The notes under the pieces are model-generated. The model saw only the letters and a list, made by a program, of their open reading frames with translations. It was not told where the DNA came from and did not search any database. A DNA stretch of 64,000 nt from Gordonia polyisoprenivorans. Lineage in GTDB: Bacteria; Actinomycetota; Actinomycetes; Mycobacteriales; Mycobacteriaceae. Below are positions 54,345-64,000 of the stretch, one piece after another (within the stretch, counting starts at the first letter, position 1; every line of letters starts with the position of its first letter). Position numbers and translations under genes: made by a program. The stretch is taken from positions 5,022,001-5,086,000 of the forward strand of contig NZ_CP072203.1 of NCBI RefSeq assembly GCF_017654315.1. Direction: 5' to 3'.

Positions 54345-55715
54345 ATGTCGTCGCAAGTGACCTTCATCGAACTGACCGGCGGGAATGGTCACAACATCCT
54401 CAGCGCCAGTCCCGGTCCGGACCTGGCTGCCCACCGGTACGAGGAGCGCGAATATGCTGCCGTAGGACGTGCCCGCCGATTCGAGAGCACCTCGTCGGGC
54501 GCCGTCGCCGAAGCCGACTCCGCGGAGTTCACCACTCGAATCCTGGTGCGGCGACCCGAGAATGACTCCGATTTCAACGGACACGTCGTCGTCGAGTGGT
54601 TCAACGTGTCCAGCGGCACCGACGCCGCACCCGAGTACACCTACCTCGCGCCGGAGATCGTCCGATCGGGATATGCGTGGGTGGGGGTGTCGGCGCAGTA
54701 CACCGGCATCGAAGGCGGTGCCGGATCTGTCGGAATGGACGGCGGTGACACGCCCACGCGTCTCGCCGACAAGGACACCGATCGATACGGGTCACTGCAC
54801 CACCCGGGTGACGGCTACAGCTACGACATCTACGGCGCCATCGGTGGCGCACTCACCGCGAACCATACCGAAGGCCATCCGCTGGCGGGGCTCACGGTGC
54901 GCCGACTGCTGGCCGCGGGCGAATCCCAATCGGCGATGGCACTGACAACCTACGCGAATCATTTCACCAACCTGCACAACGTCTTTCACGGGATTCTGAT
55001 TCACAGCCGATCACTCGGAGCACTACCGCTCGGCGAGGCCGGTGGCCCCGCCGACATCACCGAGGCCTATCGCGGGTTGCCCGTGCGAATATCCACCGAT
55101 CTGACCGTTCCGGTCTTCGTCGTGCAGACCGAGACCGACGTTCTCACCAACTTTCAGTATGTGCAAGCCCGACAAACTGATTCGTCACTGTTACGCGTAT
55201 GGGAGATGGCCGGGACGTCACATGCCGATCTCGCCCAGATCGGCGAGTACGAGTCGATGCTCGGTTGTCCGGCGCCGGTGAATCGCGGACAGCAGCGCTT
55301 CGTGCTGCGCTCGGCGTTGCACTATCTGCGGTCGTGGGTCGACGAGGAGTCGGAGCCCCCGGTCGCGGACCCGCTCCTGGTGGTCGACGCCGGCGACGGC
55401 CACCGCTTCGAACTCGACCAGGTCGGCAATGCGCGCGACGGCGTGCGCACTCCGTGCGTGGACGTACCGACCCAGATCCTCAGCGGCGTGGTCGAGGACG
55501 ACGTACCCCGGATCTGCGTCCTGTTCGGTGTGACGACACCCCTGCCGCCGACGGTCATCGCCGATCTCTACCCGGACCAGGACACCTACCTCAAGCGTTA
55601 CGCCGAGGCGGCCGACACGGCGATCGAGGCGGGCTTCGTCCGCCCGGATGACCGCGCCGAGGTGCTGGCCGATGCCCGCGCCGATCTGGTGGCCGACGCC
55701 GACGCCTTCCGCTAG
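54345..55715 (+). CDS. Alpha/beta hydrolase domain-containing protein (Abhydrolase_10)
   Basis: The 456-aa protein starts at ATG 54345; GTG 54321 in frame is an alternative. It has VVVEWFNVSSGTDAAPEYTYLAPEIVRSGYAWVGVSAQY and LAAGESQSAMALTTYANHFT (GxSxS nucleophile elbow), then PVFVVQTETDVL and MAGTSHADLAQ with the acid and histidine. This is the large alpha/beta hydrolase domain family found near steroid-degradation genes in mycolata; ester or lactone hydrolysis is likely. It lies upstream of a KstR-like box. Confidence 0.85.
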   Translation: MSSQVTFIELTGGNGHNILSASPGPDLAAHRYEEREYAAVGRARRFESTSSGAVAEADSAEFTTRILVRRPENDSDFNGHVVVEWFNVSSGTDAAPEYTYLAPEIVRSGYAWVGVSAQYTGIEGGAGSVGMDGGDTPTRLADKDTDRYGSLHHPGDGYSYDIYGAIGGALTANHTEGHPLAGLTVRRLLAAGESQSAMALTTYANHFTNLHNVFHGILIHSRSLGALPLGEAGGPADITEAYRGLPVRISTDLTVPVFVVQTETDVLTNFQYVQARQTDSSLLRVWEMAGTSHADLAQIGEYESMLGCPAPVNRGQQRFVLRSALHYLRSWVDEESEPPVADPLLVVDAGDGHRFELDQVGNARDGVRTPCVDVPTQILSGVVEDDVPRICVLFGVTTPLPPTVIADLYPDQDTYLKRYAEAADTAIEAGFVRPDDRAEVLADARADLVADADAFR

Positions 55716-55717
55716 AT

Positions 55718-55731
55718 TAGAACACGTTCTA
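55718..55731. promoter_or_regulatory. KstR-like operator upstream of thioesterase
   Basis: TAGAACACGTTCTA has perfect TAGAAC/GTTCTA arms around AC, an exact match to TnnAACnnGTTnnA. It begins 3 bp after the hydrolase stop and lies 54 bp upstream of the thioesterase ATG. KstR is the cholesterol-catabolism repressor of mycolata. Confidence 0.7.
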
Positions 55732-55784
55732 GTCTGGTTTCGGTCCGCGGTTCGCCACGGCCGGCACGACCCGGGAGTCGCCGC

Positions 55785-56450
55785 ATGCAGTTCACCCTCG
55801 AGGACATCTCCGACGACGAGATCGCCCGACGCCGTGCGGTCTACGAACCGCTGACCGAGTCCGTGCGCCAGCTCATCGATGCGGTGATTCGCACCGAGGT
55901 CCCCGACGATGTGGTGGCCGCGGCGCGCGAGCGGATCGACGCCATCGTTGACACCCTGCGCGCCGAACAGATCGACGGCCCGTACGGCGTGCGCTACACG
56001 CCAGACTTTGTCGGAATGCCTTGGGGCAATTCGGTTGTCGGCGTTCGTAACGCCATCGCCCCACCACTGCGGACCCACCACGACGGGCACGAGGTGTCTG
56101 CCGAGTTCACCCTCGGTGCCGCCTATGAGGGTCCCGGTGACCATGTGCACGGCGGAGTGGCCGCGATGATCCTCGATCAGGTCCTCGGCGAGGCCGCCAG
56201 CGTCGACAACGTGCCGTGCTACACCGGGACGATCTCGCTGCGCTACGTGCGCCCGACTCCACTGGGACCGCTGACCGCACGCGCGTCGATCGTCGGCCGC
56301 GACGGCCGTAAGAAGACCGTCCGGGGCACTCTCGCCGACGCCGAGGGGGTCACCGTCGAGGCCGAGGGCGTGTTCATCGTTCCCCGCGACTGGACCGGGC
56401 GCATGCCGCGCGCGTCCAAGGACCACTCCTCCGCTCACACGCAGGACTGA
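55785..56450 (+). CDS. PaaI-type thioesterase
   Basis: The 221-aa protein has the hotdog active-site segment GPGDHVHGGVAAMILDQVLGEA and the strand GTISLRYVRPTPLGPLTARASI, typical of PaaI/4HBT thioesterases. A long N-terminal helical part (LTESVRQLIDAVIRTEV... VAAARERIDAIVDTL) precedes it. It should cleave an acyl-CoA released in sterol degradation, given the KstR-like box. ATG 55785 is preceded by GGGAG. Confidence 0.85.
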   Translation: MQFTLEDISDDEIARRRAVYEPLTESVRQLIDAVIRTEVPDDVVAAARERIDAIVDTLRAEQIDGPYGVRYTPDFVGMPWGNSVVGVRNAIAPPLRTHHDGHEVSAEFTLGAAYEGPGDHVHGGVAAMILDQVLGEAASVDNVPCYTGTISLRYVRPTPLGPLTARASIVGRDGRKKTVRGTLADAEGVTVEAEGVFIVPRDWTGRMPRASKDHSSAHTQD

Positions 56451-56535
56451 CATTGCGCACCGCGGTCACCTCGATGGGAACGCACGGTGATCGGCTCTCC
56501 GTGACCCGTGGCGTCGCGCGCGGTACCGTCGACGC

Positions 56536-57462
56536 ATGAACAGCGTCGTTCCCGAGCAAGATCCCTCCGCGCCGACACCGTTCAGCGAGGCTGAGGCACA
56601 ACGGGTCCGCTCGATCTGGGGCACGTTGGGACTGCCGGGTCTGATCGACGTCCACACCCACTTCATGCCGCGGTCGGTCATGGACAAGGTGTGGGCGTAC
56701 TTCGACTCGGCAGGCCCGCTCGTCGGACGCGAATGGCCGATCACCTACCGAGCGGACGAGGACGTCCGGGTGGCTGCGTTGCAGGCGTTCGGCATTCGCG
56801 CGTATTCGTCACTCGTGTATCCGCACAAGCCGAACATGGCCGAGTGGCTCAACGGATGGGCCGCCGACTTCGCCGCCCACCACCCCGATTGTCTGCACAC
56901 CGCGACCTTCTACCCCGAGGAGCCGGCGACCGCCTACGTCTCGAAGGCCATCGTCGCGGGCACCCGGGTCTTCAAGTGCCACATCCAGGTCGGCGCCTTT
57001 TCACCACTCGATCCACTGCTCGACGGGGTGTGGTCGCAGATCGCCGACGCGCAGGTCCCGGTGATCATCCACTGCGGCTCCGGGCCGGCGCCGGGCACCC
57101 ACACCGGGCCCGAGCCCATCGCCCGGCTGCTCAAGCGATTCCCGTCGTTGCCGCTCATCATCGCGCACATGGGCACACCGGAATACGAGGAATTCCTCGG
57201 TCTCGCCGAACGATTCGAGAATGTGCGACTCGACACCACGATGTCGTTCACCGACTTCTCCGAGGCCGACGCGCCGTACCCACCCGAGCTACGACCCCGG
57301 CTGGCCGACCTGGGACCAAAGATCTTGTTCGGCAGCGACTTCCCGAACATCCCTTACACCTACACCCACGCCCTCGACGCGATCATGCGGCTGGATCTGG
57401 GCGACGACTGGGTACGCGGGGTCCTCTATCGCAATGCGGCGGAGTTGTTCGGCGTGAACTGA
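56536..57462 (+). CDS. Amidohydrolase-2 family metal-dependent hydrolase
   Basis: This 308-aa protein has the HxH metal motif in LIDVHTHFMPRS near residue 38, IIHCGSGPAPGTH and LIIAHMGTPEY (histidines), and LFGSDFPNIPYTYTHAL (Asp) near the end. The family (TIM barrel, often one zinc) performs hydrolysis or decarboxylation of cyclic or aromatic acids, ACMSD-like. It lies 85 bp downstream of the thioesterase, same strand, and may be cotranscribed. Substrate not assignable. Confidence 0.88.
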   Translation: MNSVVPEQDPSAPTPFSEAEAQRVRSIWGTLGLPGLIDVHTHFMPRSVMDKVWAYFDSAGPLVGREWPITYRADEDVRVAALQAFGIRAYSSLVYPHKPNMAEWLNGWAADFAAHHPDCLHTATFYPEEPATAYVSKAIVAGTRVFKCHIQVGAFSPLDPLLDGVWSQIADAQVPVIIHCGSGPAPGTHTGPEPIARLLKRFPSLPLIIAHMGTPEYEEFLGLAERFENVRLDTTMSFTDFSEADAPYPPELRPRLADLGPKILFGSDFPNIPYTYTHALDAIMRLDLGDDWVRGVLYRNAAELFGVN

Positions 57463-57478
57463 GCCCCTCTCGGAAGAC

Positions 57479-58438
57479 TCAACTCAAGAAACGACGAGCC
57501 CCTTTGTCTGCCCTGCGAAACACGGACAGCGCCTGACGAAGCTGTTCGTCGGTGTCTTGGAATATCCAGTACTTCTCCATGACTGCGACCACGGCGTCGT
57601 CATTGCCCGCGCGGTACATCTGTTCGCAGTCCTCGCACAGTGCCCAATACGAGGGGAGCGAATGCCCTTTGCCATAAACGCGATACCTGGTCCTGTCGAT
57701 GTCGAGTGGATGTACCCAGACGACATTGACGCTTCCGCAGATTGCACATGACTGGTCGGTGCTGTTGGTCGGCGCGCCGTCGACCCAGTCGTCCGGATAC
57801 CTCGGCGCACCGTCTGCCAGCGTGACGACGGCGGCATACCCACTCGCCGGCCTCGGTGGCGCCTGCACGTAGTGATCAGCGAACCACCCGGTCGACGGGA
57901 TTCGCGGCACCGCGTCGCGGTCACCGCGCTCACGCGGGATCGGGCGGCCATCATCGGGCCAGAGCACCTCCACACGGGATGCGGCGTCGAGGATGATTCC
58001 CGCGTCGAACGTGATCTTTCGTTCCGAAAGTCCGAGGAAAGGTGCCGCAGTGACGAGTACAGACTCGCCGCGAGGCGGCAGGTGGTCGAGGCCGAAGGCG
58101 AAGGAGGCGTCGTGGGCGCCGGCTGTGCCGCGGAACCGCCCGAGTCCACCCGCGTTCAACTCCGGCGACGGCAGATTGGACGAGGTCGTTCCGTCGGCCC
58201 ACTCGAACCCGACGAGCAACGGAACCACGGAGCTGCGGCGACCATCGCGCCCGAGCCACAGCCCGCCGTCAAAAGTCATCGCGTCCTTGCGGATTCGGAC
58301 CTCGACGGTCATCTCGACCCCGGTGGTGTACACCACTGTCTGCGTAATCCAGACCACCACGTCAGCACAGCGATTGATCACGCCGTCGAGCGGCGCCCGG
58401 ACCCCTACCTCGTTGAGTGGGGGCGTCCACCTGATCAT
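57479..58438 (-). CDS. Zinc-ribbon-containing protein of unknown function
   Basis: The 319-aa product starts at ATG 58438 (GTG 58441 alternative). I do not recognise a family. A C-terminal zinc ribbon is clear: SCAICGSVNV and ALCEDCEQMYRAG form two CxxC knuckles spaced about 36 residues apart. N-terminal parts look like beta-sandwich sequence (MTFDGGLWLGRDGRRSS, VPLLVGFEWADGTTSSN). It is convergent with the amidohydrolase and next to DUF2277. A nucleic-acid- or protein-binding role is inferred from the ribbon. Confidence 0.8.
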   Translation of the reverse strand: MIRWTPPLNEVGVRAPLDGVINRCADVVVWITQTVVYTTGVEMTVEVRIRKDAMTFDGGLWLGRDGRRSSVVPLLVGFEWADGTTSSNLPSPELNAGGLGRFRGTAGAHDASFAFGLDHLPPRGESVLVTAAPFLGLSERKITFDAGIILDAASRVEVLWPDDGRPIPRERGDRDAVPRIPSTGWFADHYVQAPPRPASGYAAVVTLADGAPRYPDDWVDGAPTNSTDQSCAICGSVNVVWVHPLDIDRTRYRVYGKGHSLPSYWALCEDCEQMYRAGNDDAVVAVMEKYWIFQDTDEQLRQALSVFRRADKGARRFLS

Positions 58439-58473
58439 CACCTCGCGCCGTCTCCGATCACTGCGCCGCAGCC

Positions 58474-58743
58474 CTACCCCCGCGCCGCGATCCGCGCCCG
58501 GACCTCCGGACGCCGCAGCGGCGGTACGGTTTTCGGCGGCTGGCGACGCTCCGGGAGCTCACCGAGCAGGGTTCGCGTGGCGGCGGTCACCGCGATGACC
58601 GCCGCCTCGAACACCTCGGCGTTGGCTGCCGACGGATGACGTATGCCGCTCACCTTGCGAACGTACTGGCGCGCGGCTGCCTCGATCTCTTCCTCGGTCG
58701 CCGCGGGTTCGAGTCCGCGCAATTCGGTGATGTTGCGGCACAT
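58474..58743 (-). CDS. DUF2277 domain protein
   Basis: The 89-aa protein starts at ATG 58743 with MCRNITELRGLEPAATEEEIEAAARQYVRKVSGIRHPS, the signature opening of DUF2277. A helical core (FEAAVIAVTAATRTLLGELPER) and a basic Pro-rich tail follow. The family is widespread in actinobacteria and uncharacterised. It lies 11 bp after the quinone oxidoreductase stop, so they share a transcript. ATGs further upstream would disrupt the conserved start. Confidence 0.87.
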   Translation of the reverse strand: MCRNITELRGLEPAATEEEIEAAARQYVRKVSGIRHPSAANAEVFEAAVIAVTAATRTLLGELPERRQPPKTVPPLRRPEVRARIAARG

Positions 58744-58754
58744 GAGGTGACCTC

Positions 58755-60494
<1,740 letters not shown>

Positions 60495-60513
60495 CCGCCG
60501 CCGAACACCCGGA

Positions 60514-61269
60514 TCACCCGCCTGCGAGTGCCCGCACCTTACCCAACACGTCCGGATAGCGCTGCAGGTGCGCGCCGCCGTTGAGATCGATTGCGGCACC
60601 GGTCATCCACCCCGACGCCGGGGAGGTGAGGAACGCGATCGTCGCGGCGATGTCCTCGGGAGTACCCGCCCGACCCAACGGCGTGTTCTCGATGTACTCC
60701 TCGGTCAGCCCGGGGACGAAGGCGATGCCGGCGGTCAGCGGTGTGTCGACGAGTCCGGGCGAGACGGCATTGACGCGAATCCCACGCTCGGCGAGTTCGA
60801 GGGCGGCCACCTCGACGAGCATCAGCACCCCGGCCTTCGCTGCACAGTACGACCCCATCCCGGCACCGGGCTGGCGGCCGTTGAGCGAGGCCACGCAGAC
60901 GATCGAACCACCCTGGGCGACATGGCGTCCCGCATACTTGAGCACAAGGAACGTTCCGGTCAGACAGACGTCGACGGTCGTCTGCCACGCCGTCAACTCC
61001 AGGTCGGTGAGCGCTCCCGGCATCGACAGCCCTGCGCAGTTGACGACGGTCGTGAGGTCGTCCAGACCGTCGAAACCTGCAGCGACAGAGGCCTCGTCGG
61101 TGACATCGAGGTGCACCGCGGTCGCGGTTCCTCCCAGTTCGGCGGCAGTTGCCGACGCGGCATCGGCATTGACGTCGGCGACGACGACGCGATGGCCGTC
61201 CTCGTGCAGCCTTCGCGCGGTGGCCTTTCCGATGCCCGACGCGCCGCCGATCACCAGCGCCGTACTCAC
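60514..61269 (-). CDS. Short-chain dehydrogenase of the FMO operon
   Basis: The 251-aa SDR starts at GTG 61269, overlapping the hydrolase stop as GTGA. Motifs are ALVIGGASGIGKATARRL, VNCAGLSMPG, VCVASLNGRQPG (catalytic Ser) and YCAAKAGVLML (Tyr-x3-Lys). ASGWMTGAAIDLNGGAH closes. Third gene of the FMO-hydrolase-SDR unit, it could oxidise an alcohol released by ester hydrolysis. Confidence 0.92.
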   Translation of the reverse strand: MSTALVIGGASGIGKATARRLHEDGHRVVVADVNADAASATAAELGGTATAVHLDVTDEASVAAGFDGLDDLTTVVNCAGLSMPGALTDLELTAWQTTVDVCLTGTFLVLKYAGRHVAQGGSIVCVASLNGRQPGAGMGSYCAAKAGVLMLVEVAALELAERGIRVNAVSPGLVDTPLTAGIAFVPGLTEEYIENTPLGRAGTPEDIAATIAFLTSPASGWMTGAAIDLNGGAHLQRYPDVLGKVRALAGG

Positions 61270-62237
61270 GCGGTCACCGCCGAGGTGGCGAGATGGCGTG
61301 TCAGGAACAGGATCTGGTGGGACACGACCGGATCGAACCACGAATCCTGAACCTCGGCGAAGATCCCGAAGTGGTCACACGGGTAGTGCCGAATCTCGGC
61401 GCGCGCGGCGAACCCGGCCTTGGCCGCCGCGTGGGGCGGCGCTCCCCGATCGAGGTCGGCGATCTGCATGAGGACCGGCGCGGCCACATCGGGCGCGGCC
61501 TTGTCGGCGCGAAATGAGCTGAGCTCCAAGCCGATCGACGCGTCGACCTCGTTGCGCCAGCTGGGGCCGGCGATCGCGAGGTAACTCTCCAGGTAACCGT
61601 CACTGGTCAGCGCGGCCTTGTCACCGGGCTTGCCGACGACCGGCATCATCACCGGGTCGCGCCCAAGTCTGGCGCCCAACGCACTGCCGATGCCGACGGC
61701 CGTGGATCGCAACATCGAGACCGCACCCACCTGCGGGTAATGGTGAACACCGGCCGCAAGCCCGCTGACCATCGGCACCGCCGAGATGACGGCGGCCACG
61801 TCGTCGCGTCCCGTCCGCGCACGTTCGGCTGCCACGATCAACACGTGCCCGCCGGATTGCGACAGCCCCCACAGGACGATCCGGGAGGCGTCCACACCGG
61901 GCTGACGGCCGGCGGCGTCGATGGCGGCATGGTAGTCGGCGGCCTGACCGGACATCGAGACCCGTTGGCGCGGTTCACCATCGGAGAGTCCGAAGTTCCG
62001 GTAGTCGAACGCGAACACCGCCAGACCGGCGTCGGCCAGGCGTCGCGCGAACGGCTCGAGCCCGGAATCCTTGGTACCACAGAAGCCGTGGGCCATCACC
62101 ACCACCGGCACTCCTGCGTCGGTGGCGAATGCGGTGCCGGTGGGTGCGAAGAACCAGGCGTCGCAACCGGTTCCGTCAGAATCGAATCGTACGGACTCGA
62201 AACGCGCGGTGCGACGGTCGGTGTCGGCGGTGGTCAT
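61266..62237 (-). CDS. Alpha/beta hydrolase of the FMO operon
   Basis: The 323-aa protein starts at ATG 62237, sharing 4 bp with the FMO stop. The fold is marked by VVVMAHGFCGTKDSGLEPFARRLADAGLAVFAFDYRNFGLSDG (oxyanion region) and LWGLSQSGGHVL with Ser in GLSQSG; His is likely in YPCDHFGIFAEV. A carboxylesterase beside a Baeyer-Villiger-type monooxygenase suits ester or lactone cleavage. The frame extends upstream to 62501, but that part is inside the FMO gene. Confidence 0.9.
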   Translation of the reverse strand: MTTADTDRRTARFESVRFDSDGTGCDAWFFAPTGTAFATDAGVPVVVMAHGFCGTKDSGLEPFARRLADAGLAVFAFDYRNFGLSDGEPRQRVSMSGQAADYHAAIDAAGRQPGVDASRIVLWGLSQSGGHVLIVAAERARTGRDDVAAVISAVPMVSGLAAGVHHYPQVGAVSMLRSTAVGIGSALGARLGRDPVMMPVVGKPGDKAALTSDGYLESYLAIAGPSWRNEVDASIGLELSSFRADKAAPDVAAPVLMQIADLDRGAPPHAAAKAGFAARAEIRHYPCDHFGIFAEVQDSWFDPVVSHQILFLTRHLATSAVTA

Positions 62238-63607
62238 CGTGCCTCCTGCAGCGGCGCGGCGTCGACGCCCGCCCAGCGGACGGGCCCCTGCTCCGCGGCA
62301 CGCGCACGCCCGGCGGGCAGTTCTTTGGTACGGATGTTGTGTTCGTAGAGATAGTGGTCGAGTTGCTGTGTGTGCCTTGCCGTGTGCAGCATGTGCCCGG
62401 TGAAGTACTGCTGGTCGGACGCAATGGTCTCGCGCATCTGCGGCACCGACGGCGGTCGGTACTGTCCGACTGCATAGGCACCGATGACCCTGGCCTGGCA
62501 TTCCACGAACGGAAACAGCGTCGGCGTGGACTGGGCGAACCCGGCGAACACGACGTCGTCGATGCCCGGATGGAAGATGCGCTTGTACAGGTCGATGTGG
62601 TTGTCGGGGGCGCTGATCACGTCGGGGTCGAAGAACGGGAAGGTGATGTTGTATCCGGTGGCGTAGATGATCACGTCGAAGTCGGCACTCGTACCGTCGG
62701 CGAAGTGCACGGTGTGGCCGTCGAGTCGCTCGATGTTGCCCTTGGCGGTGACGTCACCGGAGCCGAGCCGCAGCGGCAGCTCGACCGACTGCGTCGGATG
62801 TGCTTCGAAGAACTTGTGATTCGGGGTCGGCAGTCCGTAATCCTCGGGGCGCCCGGCGGTCATCGGCTGCATGATCTGGGTGAACTTGCGCTGCCACGAG
62901 AACGGAATGTAGGGCGAGGTGTGGTAGTACTTGTCGGCCGGTTTGCCCGCGAAGTACTTGGGGACGATCCAGGCGCTCGACCGGGTCGAGATGGTGACCG
63001 TGGTGTCGAGCGCCTTGGACGACAGCTCGACGGCGATGTCGGCGGCACTGTTGCCCAAGCCCACCACCAGGATTCGTTTACCGGCGAAGTCCAGCGGCGT
63101 ACGCGGGTCGATATAGGAATGGGAGTGGATCTCGTCACCGGCGAATTCGCCCGGGAAGTCCGGCCACCGCGGATCCCAGTGATGCCCGTTGGCCACGACC
63201 AGCAGGTCGACGCGACGCGTCTCGCCGCGCTGGGTCGACAACTCCCACCCGCCGCCGTCGAGTCGACGGGCGTGGGTGACACCATTTCCGAACTCGATGT
63301 TCTCGCGCAGACCGAAGGCGTCGGTGTAGTCGTCGAGGTACTGCTTGATCTGGGTGTGGTGCGGGAAGTCCGGGTATTCCGACGGCATGGGGAAATCGCG
63401 GAACGACAGCTGATGCTTGGACGTGTCGATGTGCAGCGAGCGGTAAGCGCTGGAGTGCCCGTTGGGATTACCGAACGCCCAGTTGCCGCCGACCCGATCG
63501 GAACTCTCGAAGCAGGTATACGGAACGCCGTAGTCGGTAAGCATCTTTCCCGATGTCAGACCGCTGATTCCGGCGCCGATGATGGCGGTACGCGGGAGAT
63601 CGCGCAT
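62234..63607 (-). CDS. Group B flavin monooxygenase (FMO / Baeyer-Villiger type)
   Basis: The 457-aa flavoprotein begins with the FAD motif TAIIGAGISGLTSG (GxGxxG at 11-16), has the fingerprint FAGDEIHSHSY (FxGxxxHxxxY), the NADP motif VVGLGNSAADIAVEL, and the C-terminal ATG motif in IIYATGYN. Such enzymes insert oxygen into ketones or oxidise heteroatoms using NADPH and O2. Its start at 63607 faces the TetR gene across a divergent gap with a perfect palindrome. The coupled esterase and SDR suggest ketone to ester to alcohol to ketone/acid degradation. Confidence 0.92.
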   Translation of the reverse strand: MRDLPRTAIIGAGISGLTSGKMLTDYGVPYTCFESSDRVGGNWAFGNPNGHSSAYRSLHIDTSKHQLSFRDFPMPSEYPDFPHHTQIKQYLDDYTDAFGLRENIEFGNGVTHARRLDGGGWELSTQRGETRRVDLLVVANGHHWDPRWPDFPGEFAGDEIHSHSYIDPRTPLDFAGKRILVVGLGNSAADIAVELSSKALDTTVTISTRSSAWIVPKYFAGKPADKYYHTSPYIPFSWQRKFTQIMQPMTAGRPEDYGLPTPNHKFFEAHPTQSVELPLRLGSGDVTAKGNIERLDGHTVHFADGTSADFDVIIYATGYNITFPFFDPDVISAPDNHIDLYKRIFHPGIDDVVFAGFAQSTPTLFPFVECQARVIGAYAVGQYRPPSVPQMRETIASDQQYFTGHMLHTARHTQQLDHYLYEHNIRTKELPAGRARAAEQGPVRWAGVDAAPLQEAR

Positions 63608-63628
63608 GGGAGCCCCTTTTGGATAGTT

Positions 63629-63648
63629 GACAGATCTCTGAATCTGTC
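63629..63648. promoter_or_regulatory. Palindromic operator in the FMO/TetR divergent gap
   Basis: GACAGAT (63629-63635) and ATCTGTC (63642-63648) are perfect 7-bp arms with a 6-bp spacer, 22 bp upstream of the FMO start and about 70 bp before the TetR start. It suits autorepression and control of the FMO operon by the adjacent TetR protein. Confidence 0.65.
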
Positions 63649-63718
63649 TACCGCACGCAAGGCCTCACAGTGAACACTTTGGCGAAACTGTCCACTCCGG
63701 TTGTTAGAGTTGGTGACC

Positions 63719-64000
63719 ATGACACCCGCCCCGGCCACCAGCGTCGCCGACCGCCTGCTCGACGCGGCCGAGAAGTTGCTCGCCGACAAGGGCATTCGGG
63801 CCACGACGATGCAGCAGGTCGCCGACGTCGCCGGGGTGTCGCGGGCGTGGCTCTACCGACACTTCCCCGACAAGCAGTCGATGGTCGGGGCGACGATCGT
63901 GCGGCTCACCGATTCGTTCTGGAGCGACGCGCGCGTCGAACTCGAAACACTGGGCGACTTCACCGCGCAACTCGTGGCAGGCGTCCGAATCGGCCGCGGC
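63719..64000 (+). CDS. TetR family regulator, 3' end outside window
   Basis: The frame is open from ATG 63719 to the window end (94 codons seen). The N-terminal helix-turn-helix is clear: DRLLDAAEKLLADKGIRATTMQQVADVAGVSRAWLYRHFPDKQ in layout, residues about 10-52. The ligand domain is cut. GTG 63713 is an alternative start. It is divergent from the FMO operon, with a 20-bp palindrome between, and so is its likely repressor. Confidence 0.88.
   Translation, partial: MTPAPATSVADRLLDAAEKLLADKGIRATTMQQVADVAGVSRAWLYRHFPDKQSMVGATIVRLTDSFWSDARVELETLGDFTAQLVAGVRIGRG

Noticed and set aside
53816..54565. Plus-strand open frames through the repeat region upstream of the Abhydrolase_10 gene
   Set aside because: They consist of translated repeats and end inside the hydrolase gene; no domain is seen.

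Overview
High-GC actinobacterial chromosome, most likely Gordonia or a close mycolic-acid-containing relative. This rests on a secreted antigen-85-type mycolyltransferase, frequent GTG starts, F420- and nicotinoprotein-type oxidoreductases, a CYP51/ferredoxin cluster laid out like Mycobacterium tuberculosis Rv0763c-Rv0771, and a 13E12-type DUF222/HNH gene. The genus is inferred from gene content only. Nearly every kilobase is coding; most operons are packed with ATGA, GTGA or TGATG stop/start overlaps.

0-7.3 kb: the 3'-truncated start of an HTH-nSTAND1 membrane NTPase (-), a lone LuxR-type HTH protein (+), an Ag85-like mycolyltransferase (-), a Tat-exported CDP-diacylglycerol diphosphatase (+), and a three-gene (+) unit. 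That unit is a TIGR04222-type membrane protein with four cysteines exactly seven residues apart at its C-terminus, a DUF692/MNIO enzyme, and a small partner. It looks like a membrane-anchored peptide-modification system and is the main candidate for an undescribed system here.

7.3-12.4 kb: the str operon rpsL-rpsG-fusA-tuf (-). 12.4-24 kb: a membrane protein and xthA (-), a Ser/Thr kinase, a Pr6Pr protein, a GAF-Fis regulator, an HPP-CBS protein, an aldehyde dehydrogenase plus NDMA-type alcohol dehydrogenase pair, and a membrane protein.

23.3-33.4 kb: one (-) operon for branched-chain or isoprenoid acyl-CoA breakdown: TIGR03084, AtuA-type DUF1446, two acyl-CoA dehydrogenases, a biotin-dependent carboxylase pair, an enoyl-CoA hydratase and a TetR regulator. 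33.7-40.2 kb: a thioesterase, a small secreted protein, and a four-gene operon (acyl-CoA synthetase, LLM oxidoreductase, phosphotransferase, 3beta-HSD/epimerase) behind a KstR-like palindrome.

40.3-52 kb: a (-) operon of CYP123-like P450, SDR, CYP51, [3Fe-4S] ferredoxin, NTF2-like protein, unknown protein and SDR, followed by an MpaB-type oxygenase. A TetR gene separates it from a divergent (+) operon of aldehyde dehydrogenase, SDR, HIBADH-type dehydrogenase and CMD-family protein. 52-54.3 kb: a DUF222/HNH gene bracketed by repeat-rich non-coding DNA. 54.3-64 kb: hydrolases, a thioesterase behind a second KstR-like box, an amidohydrolase, a zinc-ribbon protein, DUF2277, a quinone oxidoreductase, a methyltransferase, an FMO-hydrolase-SDR operon, and a divergent TetR gene cut by the window end.

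A recurring theme is short, helically phased tandem repeats (21 bp or 15 bp) in intergenic gaps. Two of the arrays, 1.6 kb apart, share the same core.
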